Positions 1 to 10,840 of a stretch of DNA of 64,000 nt are shown one piece after another. Origin of the DNA: Heterobilharzia americana (taxonomy: Eukaryota > Platyhelminthes > Trematoda > Strigeidida > Schistosomatidae). The notes under the pieces were generated by a model. The model searched no databases. It saw nothing but the letters and a program-made list of their open reading frames with translations, and was not told the origin of the DNA. The stretch lies in contig OX104129.1 in NCBI GenBank assembly GCA_944470555.2, positions 85,706,820 through 85,770,819 of the forward strand, given 5' to 3'. Every line of letters starts with the position of its first letter. Position 1 is the first letter of the stretch. A program made the translations under genes and the position numbers.

Positions 1-770
1 GAGATAACCATTATATCATTTTTCGTAGTATCAATAAATAACTGAAAACGTCCTAGAAAACACGTGAAATTTTAGTTCAGCCATATTTTTAAAAGGCTTG
101 TCAAATCAAAAATGTCATTTATATAATATAAAATCAAGGTTAATGATAGACAAAGCAACGATTAACAATTTATCGAAGTGAAACATCATCTATAAAAGGA
201 GCTTGATACTATTTTACAAAACCAATCGAATAAACTTGATACTGAAATTAATGCTGAAGATGTCGTCTAAAAAGACGATAAAAGCTCCACGACTAAAGGA
301 CCCAGCTCAGAGAATACAACACGACCAAGACTGTTAACATGGTTATCGAAGGCGTATCTGAGTTAATCTTCCACAGAAGCTAAACGCCTATCGTTTTTAA
401 AATCACAGTAAATGTTAAAAATTGAATACAAGATATCAAAGAAAAATTTCCTGACTTTTTGATGAGAGTTTTTTCCATCAGCTTTTAGTTAAAAAGTTTC
501 GAAGTAGGGTGAAATCCATTCTAAGTGTCCAGGCATAATAAGTTCTTTTAGTAGCACTGAGTTTATAAGATTTGTTTCTGAGTAAAAGTTATTGATAAGT
601 TCAAAACTCTTCAATAAATCACAGAACAAGAGACGTTTAGTAAAAAGTCACTCTTTCCAACTATCTAAGCAGTCTATCATAGCAAAAACAAGAATTCGTT
701 TTTTGAGAAACTCCTTGGATCAGTGAAAATAGTAACTCTTTCATCCTATTCCCAGATTAGTAATAAAAGT
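1..770. other. AT-rich non-coding stretch with a dispersed-repeat fragment
   Basis: No credible coding sequence is visible. Positions about 235-330 resemble a dispersed repeat recognised by a 'gatgtcgtcta' core, which also occurs at about 23,095-23,170 and, inverted, at about 43,360-43,440. The rest shows nothing I can name. Confidence 0.45.
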
Positions 771-774
771 TTTT

Positions 775-1015
775 TGTCCAATCAACGGCAGTGTACTAAA
801 AGCAGTAACACCGAACTTGTACACGTCGTACAAGAAGTGGATATCGTGACTCGATGGCGTAGTGGATAACACTCTTGCGTTTGAAGCGATCGCTCCCAAG
901 TTCAAGTCCCGGTACGGACAACATCACTCACTGGGAGGCAGGTGCATCCAGCTGACAAGTCCCAAGTGGACGAAATGCACGTCATGAATTCCCCTGCTAG
1001 CCACTATCCATTATT
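775..1015 (+). repeat. tRNA-derived SINE (Sm-alpha-like), copy 1
   Basis: The segment carries an RNA polymerase III A-box-like stretch (gcgtagtggataac, near 851) and a B-box-like stretch (agttcaagtcc, near 900). Then come the 'acatcactcactgggag' block and a tail ending near 'cactatccattattact'. The same order recurs at 2,155-2,575 and 17,620-18,045. This fits the tRNA-related SINEs known in schistosomes (Sm-alpha type). The family assignment is by recall and not by alignment. Confidence 0.7.
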
Positions 1016-1620
1016 ACTATACGCAATAAAAGTTTCTGATACTAATTCCTTCCGCTCATACTGCAGCAAAAACGCTGTACTCATATGTACTATTTTCAGA
1101 CCACTTTGAAAATGTCAGACAGAAGAGTTTTCATACATTTATGATTACAGTAAATGTTTCAATAATAATAATGCATAAGATACATTATGTGATTTATGTC
1201 AACAGGGAAACATTTCCCGCTCTACAAAAATATAAACAAGTAAGCTATGGGTAACATTTTAGATAAATCTTTATGGCTCCAAAACAAGTGATAACCTTGA
1301 TCTCTCGTCAGTATTTGTGATCACCTGATTAAAACAAAAACAATTTTCTCAACAGTATCAACGTTGCTAGCCATATTCAAACAATTAACACACATTTGAA
1401 GTGTAATAAATCTAAAATTATCACCGTGTAAACTGCTGAAATGTATTTTTTCCTATTCTACTTTTTGGATTACGCAAGAAACAAAGGTAGCTGTCGGAAA
1501 AATTGAACAGAAGGAAAACTGTCTATCCATTATAGGATAATTTAATAATTCCCATTGTAACATCAAGATATTCAGCGAAGAGACTCTTTCCAACGAATTT
1601 ATTTTCAAGATGTACAATCA

Positions 1621-1645
1621 TATATATATATATATATATATATAC
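1621..1645. repeat. (TA)n microsatellite
   Basis: A run of about twelve TA dinucleotides. Similar (TA)n tracts lie at about 16,188-16,208 and 18,049-18,073. Confidence 0.9.
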
Positions 1646-1834
1646 ATGATGCTTGAAAAATTATATCCCGTGAGGAAAACTACACACTATATGATGATTG
1701 AATTTTGAGGGAGTTGTGGGAGTTGTGACTGGTGGAGTCAAGCATGATGGTCGTGAGGACAGTTACCCAACGATGAAATTGGGTGGTGGATGCGCTATAT
1801 CGTGAGCAAACAGAAGTTGGAAATATGGAGCATT

Positions 1835-1990
1835 GGATTCTGACCCAGTGGCTCAGTGGCAACGTGCTGGCTGCGGAACCTGAAAGGCACGGGTTCGATA
1901 TCTGGCGGGGTCGGGGGTGCGCACTACTGAGAAGTCTCATACTAGGACGAAACAGCTATCTAGTGCTCCCAGGTTTCCGCTGTTCCTCTA
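1835..1990 (+). repeat. tRNA-like dispersed repeat
   Basis: The sequence contains 'gtggctcagtggcaacgtg' (A-box-like) and 'cacgggttcgatatctgg' (B-box-like, GGTTCGA core), spaced as in a tRNA. I see no matching acceptor stem, so it looks like a SINE head or tRNA-related repeat and not a working tRNA gene. Related modules occur near 12,650, 15,300, 22,680 and 44,400. Confidence 0.5.
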
Positions 1991-2154
1991 ACTGATGTCA
2001 GTCTGCGATGAATAACAGCTTGAACTATATGATGATGGCAATAGTAATAGAGCGGATGATGACACAGGCATTTGTGATTATAATAACAATTGAAGCGCAA
2101 GTGATAACAAAGTAGATTATGTAACATATGGAATGATTTAGTGTTAATCTTGTA

Positions 2155-2575
2155 TTACACCTTCGTTGATTGGACCGAATTGATCAGTCTCTGTTGGCAT
2201 ATGGGCTCCTATGCGGATGCCTCGATATTGCCTGTCTTTTAACTATGTTTAGTAATGATGGGCAGTGGCTGGCAGTGGAATCCAGGATGCGCATTTCGTC
2301 GTATTCGGGACTCGTCAGCTAGATGTGTACGGTGTAATACAAGCAATAACACTAACCCTATACCCGTCGCACAAGAAGTGGCTATCGTGGCTCGGTGGTG
2401 TAGTGGATGACGCACTGGGGTTTGAAGTGATCGCTCCCGAGTCCGAGTCCCGGTGGGAACAACATCACTTACTGGGAAGCAGGTCCATCCAGCTGACGAG
2501 TCCCAAATACGGCGAAATGCGCATCCTGGATTCCACTGCTAGCCAGTGCCCATCATTACTAAATATGGAGTGATT
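2155..2575 (+). repeat. SINE with inverted tail fused head-to-head, copy 2
   Basis: The right half (about 2,385-2,575) is a SINE like the one at 775-1,015. The left part (about 2,255-2,325) reads as the reverse complement of the SINE 3' tail, so the unit is tail-inverted, head, tail. The same composite occurs at 17,620-18,045, so it has spread as a unit. Confidence 0.6.
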
Positions 2576-2734
2576 CATAGAAATTATCTAACTCAGTTAG
2601 GGGGGGGGAATTGTTGAAAATGGTAAATTAACTAAGTATTATGGAATAACATCAGATAAGTTGGACAGGACGAAATCTATGTTTTCTAAAAGGATTAAGA
2701 CAATTCAGTGAAATAACACCGGAAACTAATTAAA

Positions 2735-3470
2735 GTGAAGGCGATTATAATAACCATTATAGTGATAGGGAAAGGATACATAGTTTACAACGGTTATATT
2801 GATAACAGAAAAAAGAATCTTATTCACTCTCTTTGCTATCGAATAAGAAATATCTGTAGTGATGATTGTATTGATGAAGAGCTATCTTTTTTAAAAAGCA
2901 CACTTGTCAAAAATGGTTATCCTGGGCGTTGTACTGATAAAAATATGCTAGAAAGAAACACTAAACCGGTCATCCACTCGGTCTCAAAGCCTAGAGTTTA
3001 AAGGTGATCTAGTATCGGATGTACTGAAGAATCGTCTTACCAGATCAATCAATCGAACATTCTTCGCAACAAGACTTCAGTTGACTTTTACCAGCTGTAA
3101 CCTATTTTACGTCTGTGTTAAAGAACCATAGCCAGAGAATGCTTTCTACACGAAAACATGTTCCTGCTTGGTTTCATAAAGGTGAAAGAAAATCTGTTAG
3201 AAGTTCGATTCTAGAACATTTGATTGACTTCCATCACACAATAAATCTAGATTATGACTTTAAAATTATTTATCAAATTCATCCAAACCTCCCACGTTCT
3301 CTTTGTTTTCAGCTCCTCAAAACAACAGGAAGGCTTTAGCTACTCATCAACTAAAACCTGATCATAACATAACATTTTTCCCATCCCATTAACTTCTCCG
3401 CCTTCCATTTTGTTAATTTAACCGTTGTAACCTATGTATCCTTCCTTTATCACTATTATTGTTATTATAA
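2735..3470 (+). pseudogene. Penelope-like element remnant (C-terminal RT to GIY-YIG region)
   Basis: Translated pieces align by eye with the intact Penelope-like ORF at 46.8-49.1 kb. At 2,820-2,960 the pattern RI.NICSDD...EEL..L...LVKNGYP matches RINRICTDD...EEANLL...LIQNGYP. At 3,150-3,320 the pattern RKHVPAWFHK...SSILEHL...H.I matches RKAEHVPKWLQK...SSIAKHIL...HRI. Stops and frame changes separate the pieces, so the copy is dead. It is clearly more divergent than the 51-55 kb copy and probably belongs to the same second family as 44.9-46.2 kb. Confidence 0.75.
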
Positions 3471-3474
3471 GATA

Positions 3475-4062
3475 AATAGGTTTCAGAGAAGTGTGATACA
3501 TAGATCTATCATATTAGGATTTCTAAGTTCAATAATTTTCCTACTGGGAAAAGACAAATGATAGAAAATGACAGAAGGGATTAAGAATTTATGAAATATA
3601 AAGCTTTTATTATAGTCACTATGTAAACAATGAATGATAACTTTATGCTATGGTGAGGGAAAGCTTTATTTTAATTCGTAAATTCCATTTTTTTTTTAGC
3701 CTTCATTCAATCATTTTGCCTTTAAATAAGATTTTTGTTCTGGAATAGGTTTATATTATTATTCGTATTTTCATCATTATCGCGTGAGATATTTATTAAA
3801 TGTAAAAACTGAAATTCAGTATAATAAAAAAAAATGCTTTAAAATAATTTCGATTATTTCAAAGGTATATCAAATTGTATAGCTTCTGGGCTATCGTGGA
3901 GCTAGGTACAAAAGACTACAGAGAACAGAGAGCATTGAATACGTCCTACTGAAGTGGTATGTTCCATTAAGAACCCAAGGGACAAATAATAATAATAATA
4001 CATCAAATATACTAATGTATACATGGTTATAATTCATTGACTTGAGGATTTATTCTATTCTA
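3475..4062. other. AT-rich upstream region of the GPCR gene
   Basis: No ORF is visible. Positions about 3,895-4,000 resemble the 3' end of an RTE element, with an ACAGAGAACAGAG block, 'ccattaagaacccaagggacaa' and an (AAT)n tail. This places a truncated RTE 3' end about 60 bp before the GPCR start. Confidence 0.5.
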
Positions 4063-5145
4063 ATGGAATACAATATATCAACTTGGCCATTCTTTTTCAC
4101 TCCATGGGATCTATTAATAGGCTGTAGTGAGTTCAATGTTAGCAGACAGTATACAAGTAAACTTTTATGTGATGTTTCTAATATTGCTGGTGTATTATGC
4201 GCCTATCTATTACCAATTATAACTTTACTTAATATTCTAGCCAATATTATAACATGTGTTATATTTCTTTATGGATTTAAGCATAAGACAAGACAAATGG
4301 TTTATTTAGGATGCTTTTCTATAGCTGACATTTTTTATTGTTTTATACTTTCAATTCTTTATTATATCCCTTCAAGAGGTATCCCATATGCTTCAAATGC
4401 AGCTTTCTACTTTTTTATTGACTATCAATCTACTTTTTCTTGTATTGCCTATAAATATTTATTCTCATTAGCGTGTAGTTTTAGAGGTAATATGTTAGTA
4501 TTGACTATGCTTGATAAATTTCTTTCCATTGAAATTCCAATAAGATACGGTAAACTACCGACAAGATATGCATGGTATTTTATATTTAGCACCTTTATAA
4601 TTACACATGCAATGATTTTACCAGCAACTGTTCAATTCACTAAAGTATTTTTTGGTGGTAAAATGGCATGTTGGCTTAAAACATTAACACTTGGTTGGTC
4701 TTTATATTATGGTTTAATATCAGATTTTTGTCTTATTCAAACAACTACTAACGGTATTCTAAGTTTAATGTTACTCATTAAAGTTTATTTATGGCTTCGT
4801 AGACGACGTAAAATGACACATGACAAATCTGATGAAAATTCAAAGGAATTATCAGCGTGTATTATTCTATTGTCTGTTTCATCGTTAAATGTATTATCAT
4901 CGATACCAGGAGAAGTGGCCTACTTTCTACGTGCATTCGTTGCTTTTGCAGATGATCCTGATGTTGCTTTGCTTGGACTGAGAACTGCATTAGCACTAAG
5001 AGATATATTCTGGTGTCTTATGCCATTACAAGGTATCTTCAATACAATTGTCTACATGACTCGATTAAGAAAATATCGAGAATCGTTCATATCAATCTTT
5101 ACATGCAAGAAATTGAATACTTTCATGTCAGATATATCAGATTAG
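4063..5145 (+). CDS. Rhodopsin-like (family A) orphan G protein-coupled receptor, flatworm type
   Basis: An uninterrupted frame of about 360 residues with seven hydrophobic segments, predicted at the plasma membrane and coupling an unknown ligand to G proteins. From the ATG at 4,063, the N-terminus has two N-glycosylation sequons (NIS near residue 4, NVS near 25). TM1 has an LNILAN motif, TM2 a SIAD motif with the conserved Asp near residue 89. A Cys near 127 (start of TM3) and one near 203 (ECL2) can form the canonical disulfide. The DRY position at the end of TM3 reads DKF and the TM7 NPxxY position reads NTIVY, both divergent. A basic third loop (WLRRRRK) and a short cytoplasmic tail follow. 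The frame extends seven codons upstream only through a TTG, so I chose the ATG. The gene is intronless. An AATAAA lies at 5,397-5,402. The altered motifs recall the flatworm-restricted rhodopsin-like orphans (PROF type), but that subfamily is a guess. Confidence 0.85.
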   Translation: MEYNISTWPFFFTPWDLLIGCSEFNVSRQYTSKLLCDVSNIAGVLCAYLLPIITLLNILANIITCVIFLYGFKHKTRQMVYLGCFSIADIFYCFILSILYYIPSRGIPYASNAAFYFFIDYQSTFSCIAYKYLFSLACSFRGNMLVLTMLDKFLSIEIPIRYGKLPTRYAWYFIFSTFIITHAMILPATVQFTKVFFGGKMACWLKTLTLGWSLYYGLISDFCLIQTTTNGILSLMLLIKVYLWLRRRRKMTHDKSDENSKELSACIILLSVSSLNVLSSIPGEVAYFLRAFVAFADDPDVALLGLRTALALRDIFWCLMPLQGIFNTIVYMTRLRKYRESFISIFTCKKLNTFMSDISD

Positions 5146-6210
5146 GTCAAGATTTGTTTCAGATCAAGTGAATCAAGCAAATCGGCATTCAATTCTCCTT
5201 TTTTGAGAGGATACTTTTACAACACATTGTATATTTTATCCTCAAATTATACATGTACTTGACGTGTATCCGAATCATATAATGTAGTATTAAAAATAGT
5301 GATGTACAATGGTTGTTGTTTTATTTGCCATATTCTCTAATCCTGCTTCATTAATGGTATTTTTCAATGCTTTTCTGAATCCTCCTAATCGTATCGAATA
5401 AAGAAAGTCACAGTATTATGATAATGTTCAATGTTGGTTTACCATATACTTGTGTACGTTCAAGTTTAAAGCAAACTTAACAGTTATATTACAAAGCCTT
5501 GAACAGTTACACATTTTTTCAAGATAGCCATGTAAACTAAACAACTGTTGACATTTGAAACTAAATATCCCTTCATCAATCTCCCAGCCTATCCTGTTGC
5601 TGACATGAGAAATTGACTGAAGGTGAGATGGGAGAAACTTTGAGTTGCAACAGGACTCTAGGCAACCATCTTCAGATCACCATCACATCCTACTACTAGT
5701 CGCGCTACGATGTTAACAGAGACTTTAAGACAATACTCAAAGTCTAATAGGTTAAATTAGTTCCAGTTGATTGTTTGTCTTCGAGTTCAATTCCTTGATA
5801 AAAATGAAGTTTCTTCTCAGTAGAATTGTCATATGTTTACTGTGCTCAGTCTAATGCAGATTTACTCCATAAATGAACAACTACTGAACCATTCAGAGTA
5901 TGTAACTTTACATCAGTTTGGTCACAGATTGTCAAAGTTATCCCAAAATGTTAAGTGATTATTCTTAAATTTCTAAAAGATGAGATATTTAGCTAACAGT
6001 CCTAAGTATAAGAATACACCGGTGGAGGTATACCACAGATCGTAATTAAAACAAAATAATTGTAGGTTGAAGAGTCTTTTGTTTTTCACAACATAGCCTG
6101 TATAATGAACACTACACCATCTTCAGTAAATAGAGCAGTTTCTAGACTTGGAACGACTAGTCCACTTCATGAATTCGAACAAGGTAATTACATAATCTAT
6201 ACCTAACTAC
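5146..6210. other. GPCR 3' flank and unannotated AT-rich DNA
   Basis: The candidate 3' UTR runs to about 5,420, with AATAAA at 5,397. Beyond that I see no coding sequence, only scattered low-complexity DNA. Confidence 0.4.
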
Positions 6211-6214
6211 AGTA

Positions 6215-6390
6215 ATGATGGATAATAGCTAACAGTGGAATTTTAGGATGCACATTTCGCCCTGTTTGGGACTCGCCAGCTGAATATATCTGACTTCCAG
6301 TTAGTGATGTTTTTCCCGCCGGGATTCGGACTCGGAACCGATAGCTTCAAACACCAGAGCGCCATCCACTAGACCACCGAATTCAGATAC
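6215..6390 (-). repeat. tRNA-derived SINE, minus orientation
   Basis: The reverse complement reads head to tail like the copy at 775-1,015. The B-box-like block appears as 'cgggattcggactcgg' near 6,320 on the plus strand, and the tail with 'gtttgggactcgccagctg' near 6,265. The copy is degenerate. Confidence 0.65.
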
Positions 6391-6880
6391 TAATACAAGC
6401 AAGAATACGATACGTAATCACGTTTAAATATTCACCTACTTGTTTAGAAGTATGGGACTCATAAAACATTTACTAGGCGTATAGGTCATCTTATTAATTC
6501 AAGAAATAAGGGAAACGCAGATCCACACGTTTACTCATATCATTCCTATTTAGTTTTATTGAACCCAAAAGGACATGGAATTTAGTTCTGCTGACTGGTC
6601 TTCGTACAGACATCTTGTATTTTGAATAAAACTTTGTCAGATGATCTACAGAACTATATTGTCAGTACAAAATGTAACGTGTTATCAAACTGACGCCTTA
6701 CGTATTTCTAGTAATGTCTGAAATAATAACAACAGCCAAGCATCAGTAGTTAGTTAGTGAGTAGATAATTTCAGTGATCATCCTTAGGAATCGTTTGCTA
6801 GAAAGCTATACTTAGTTTAAGTTCACTCTTGTTTGCGCCGATCACCAAGCCATATCTGTAATATCGAATAAATTTTTAAT
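6391..6880. other. Intergenic AT-rich DNA
   Basis: No feature recognised between the SINE and the RTE fragment that starts near 6,880. Confidence 0.4.
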
Positions 6881-8070
6881 TCTTTGAATGGCAGTCAACC
6901 CTCTATCTCAACTACATCGACTTTGAAAAGGCCAGTCTTCAACAGCGTCCACCGACAAGTAATTTGGCAACTGCCTCAACACTACGGAATACAACAAACC
7001 TTTATCAATCTCATTCAACAACTATATGAAGTGCCACATGTCAAGAAATTCACAATGGGAAGCTCAGTGATGCCTATGAAGTGAAGTGGAGACAAGAGTG
7101 AAACAAGGCTGCCATCCACTATCACCCATGATATTCCTGATTGTGGTGGACTGGATGATGCAGCTAACAGTGGGGAGCTGTGAGAAGAGAAGAACATGCT
7201 GGACCGGGGAGAAGAACCTAGAAGATTTGGATTTCGCCAAAGATAACTAATGTCTAATGTCTTGTGGCACAAATTTGAAGATCTACAGGCGATAACTAAC
7301 AAGTTGACAGAAGAGGCAGGGCAGAGAAGGAAGACGGAACTTCAAGTGAGTGTGGAGAAAACAGAGGTGATGAAGATATCCAACCAGCACCAACAACAAA
7401 AGCAACGACAACAAGCTCTAATCATCAGAAACGGGAGAAACTTAACGGAAGTAGCCTCCTTAACCTATCTAGGCAGCACGAACGAGGACGTTAAAGTGAG
7501 GATAGGAAAAGCAAGACAGGCTTTCATGAGCCTGAAACCGGTGTAAAGATCTTCTACACTAAGTATGTGGAACAAGATACAGGTTTTCAACATCAACGTC
7601 AGTCAAGTCAGTGCTACTGCATGGTTCAGAGACTTGGAGAGTTACAAAAGGCATTTCCAACAAACTACAGATATTCATCAACAAGTGCCTACACTGGCTC
7701 GTTACTGAAGATCAGATGATCAGAGTAATAAGAATAATCAACAAGGAACTGTGGTTGGCAACTAACCAACCAAGAAGCTATCTTCTAACAAATGATCAGA
7801 AGGAAATAGAGATGGATTGGACATACAGTGAGAAGGCCGACTGAGGACATCACGGGCCAGGCCAGGTACTTGAGTGTAACCCTGATGGGAAGAGACGAAT
7901 TGGGCGTTGGAGTCGTGGGTGACATGGAGAAGATAGTGCGAGGAGGAACTGGGAGCTTCTGGACTGTCGTGGAGCCAGGTTCAAAAGATTTCAGAAAACA
8001 GAGCGCATTGGAGACGTGCTACTGAAGCGGTATGTTCCATTTGGAACTCAAAGGACAAATAATAATAATA
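6880..8070 (+). mobile_element. RTE-clade non-LTR retrotransposon fragment, 5'-truncated
   Basis: This is the 3' part of a reverse-transcriptase ORF, scattered over several frames, followed by the 3' UTR. Diagnostic blocks shared with the other RTE copies here include 'cacatgtcaagaaattcacaatggg' with the following 'agctcagtgatgcct' (RT core), 'tgtcttgtggcacaaa', a C-terminal 'AxxSLKPV' stretch near 7,530 and 'gttacaaaaggcatttcc'. The end is a trinucleotide (AAT)n tail at about 8,048-8,070, typical of RTE elements. Stops and frameshifts make it dead. The closest sister is 13,040-13,930. Confidence 0.8.
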
Positions 8071-8490
8071 ATTTCATGTATGCATGTCATTCCTTTCGCT
8101 CGTTATCGAAGTTGATATTCGGTTTACAGTGAATTTTTTCATTTCATGGATAACTTCTCTTTTGAATGTCAATAGACTAGTGATTTTCTAGCTTCCTCAT
8201 TTATCTTGGTGTATTATTTTCACTTCCCTCTTTTCATCAATGTTAGCATGTAATCGATTTTGTGTGTTGTTGGTTTGTTGCTACTAAAGTTGAGGTGTTG
8301 ATTTGTATTAGGTTTTTAACATTTCCTAATTTGTCTTGATAAAAGCAGCATCTAAAAACGGAAATTTACTGTTTTATCCTCTACCAGCAATGGATTTCAT
8401 GTTATTGTGAATGTTGTTGGTTAATTATCAAGCATTTTCGAATTCCATCCTTTATATGTGTAACCTAAGCTTTTTGTTTAATCAGTATTA
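8071..8490. other. Spacer between two RTE fragments
   Basis: AT-rich, with nothing coding. The two same-strand RTE fragments on either side differ in sequence, so this is not a simple internal break of one element. Confidence 0.35.
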
Positions 8491-10130
8491 ACAGTCATAG
8501 AACTGTTGGAATCCGGGAAAGCAGCAGGACAGGATGGAATTCCGCCAAAAGCACTGAAAACAAGCGCAGAGACAACAAAGGACATCCTCACACCACTATT
8601 GCAAAAGGTTTGCGAGGAAAAAAACCACCAGACAACTGACTGGGAGAAGGGCTACCTTGTCAAACTTTCAAAGAAGGGAGACCTAAGTATTTGCGAGAAC
8701 TGGCACGGAGTCATGCTAGGGTTCACACCAAGCAAAATATTATGCCACATCATCCTGGAGAGACTGAAAAATTCTCTGAATTCAAAAATACGACCGGAAC
8801 AGGCTGGCTTCAGGAAAAACAAATCACGTGCGGATCAAGTTGCAACGCCACGCCATGTTACGCATCATCATATAACGGAGCATAGAATGGCAGCCACCTC
8901 TCTGCCTCAACTTTATCGACTTTTAAAAGGCCTTCGACAGAGTCGGCCGAGAAGTAATTTGGCAGGTAGCTGCTTCAACATTATGATTTTACTGCCACCA
9001 GCCTTCATCAACCTATGTGATTGTGATGATGATGCTACATGCCAAGTGATTCACAGTGGAAAGCTCAGTGATGCTATTAAAGTGAAGACAGAAGAAAGAC
9101 AAGATTGCCGCTCACTATCACCAATGACCTTTCCTATTGTGGCCAACTGGATGGATCATGCAAAAGAAAACATGAGGAGCAAGAAGATGGGCATACGCTG
9201 ACTGGACCGATGAAAAGACCCCAGAAGAAGATTCAGATTTTGCTGGTATTGATTTACGTCTTATGTCGCACAAACTCCGAGATTTGCAGGCAAAAACTAA
9301 CAAGTTGAAAGGAGAGACGAAGCAGCGAAGGAAGATGGGACTTCAAGTGAATGTAGAGAAGATGGGATTGATGAAGAAATGCAGCCAAAAACAGTATCAC
9401 CAACAACACCAATCATCATTGACGGGATACACCTAAAGGAAGTAGTCTCTTCCACCTACACAACTACCGAGCCACCATTGTTTCAACTACAGGCGGCATC
9501 AGCCGCAGCACAGACGAGCATATCAAAATCAGTATCGGGAAGACAGCAAGACAGGCCTCCCTTCAATAATCTGAAACCAGTGTGGAGATCTACTGCACTA
9601 CACTGCACGGCACGACACTCAGCACAATGCGTGAACAACATCCGGATTTTCAACACCAACCTCAGTCTCGTCAGTGCTGCTATATGGTTGAGAAATTTGG
9701 TGTGTCATGAAAAGCACTTCCAACAAACTGCAGACATTCATCAACAGCTATCGCCTACGTTCACTCGATACTTGAGATCAGATGGGCAGAATAATGAAAA
9801 TAATCAAGAAGAAACTCACTGTGGGTGTCTGGCAGTGAACCAACCAAGAACCTGTCACCCAACAAATATGCAGTAGAAAGAAGGGGAGATGGATCAGTTT
9901 GAACACATACTGAGAGGACGGTTTTGGGACATTGCGTGCTGATTCAGACCAGGCCATAGCGGGGAATCCGAATATGAAACGAAGAGTTGGACATGTGAGT
10001 TTAGGGTGACATGGAAGAGATGGCATGAGGAAGAAATGGATGCTTGTGGACAGTCGTATAACTAGGTTAAAAAGACTACAGAGAACAGAGTGAAATGGTA
10101 ACGTGCGACTGAAGCCTTATGTTTTACTAG
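8490..10130 (+). mobile_element. RTE-clade retrotransposon fragment with RT fingers/palm start
   Basis: The frame 8,506-9,201 opens with the RT motif ESGKAAGQDGIPPKAL. It continues with SKILCHIILERL and then PEQAGFRKNKSRADQV, the conserved QAGFR motif of non-LTR reverse transcriptases. The frame then drifts, so the catalytic FADD region is not intact. The 3' part (9,360-10,110) shares 'tttcaacaccaacctcagtc' and 'gtgtcatgaaaagcacttcc' with the copies at 20.0-21.3 kb and 32.2-35.4 kb, marking a distinct RTE subfamily from 6.9-8.1 kb. The 5' end and the APE domain are missing. Confidence 0.8.
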
Positions 10131-10464
10131 GAACCTTACAACTAGTTCAAACATAAGTGATTCTACTCAAGCTTTTCATGTCCATTTGTGAACATTAGCT
10201 TTGAATTGCAACACAAGCCAATTAGTTCTTCTTTCATACAGTTTTTCTTCATGATAAACTTAACTGAATCAAAAATAGAGTAAAATAGATTCATTTTGTT
10301 TTCACCTGTATGATTCATTTCTAAGCAATTTGCAATTATGAGGAGTGAAAGCTTTTAATAGTGAAATCACTTGTCAATGGATTCATAGTAGACCGTTTTA
10401 GGTTAAAAGTGGTTGATACGAAACTCCGAAATATAACTGATCCATTCAAGTGATTGTTATTTTT

Positions 10465-10840
10465 CTCTTGGGTCCTTAGTGGGACATAAGGATTCAGTAG
10501 TATGCCTCCATTACACTTTCTTCTATGTAGTCTTCAAAACCTGACTCTACGACTCCTCACAAGTTTTCACTTCCTTCTTCACATCTTTTCCTTCATGTCA
10601 CACTCACCTCAGATGCCCAACTCGTCCTTTCCCCTTCAGATTTCACACGAGTACCTGGCCTGGTGCGTGATGTCCCCAGTCGGCCTTCTCAGTGTATGCC
10701 CGATACATCTCCACTTTCTTCCTCTCCATATTTGTTGGATGATAGCTTCTTGGTTGGTTTGTTCCCATAGTTCCTTATTGCTTATTATTTCTGGTCATCT
10801 GATCTTGAGTATCGAGCGTAGGCAGCTGCTGACCCATTCA
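10465..10840 (-). mobile_element. RTE 3'-end fragment, minus strand
   Basis: It reads from 'ttctcttgggtccttagtgg' inward through 'ggtttgttcccatag', the inverted 3' UTR and C-terminal blocks found at 20,000 and 52,345. It is 5'-truncated after about 370 bp. Confidence 0.7.
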
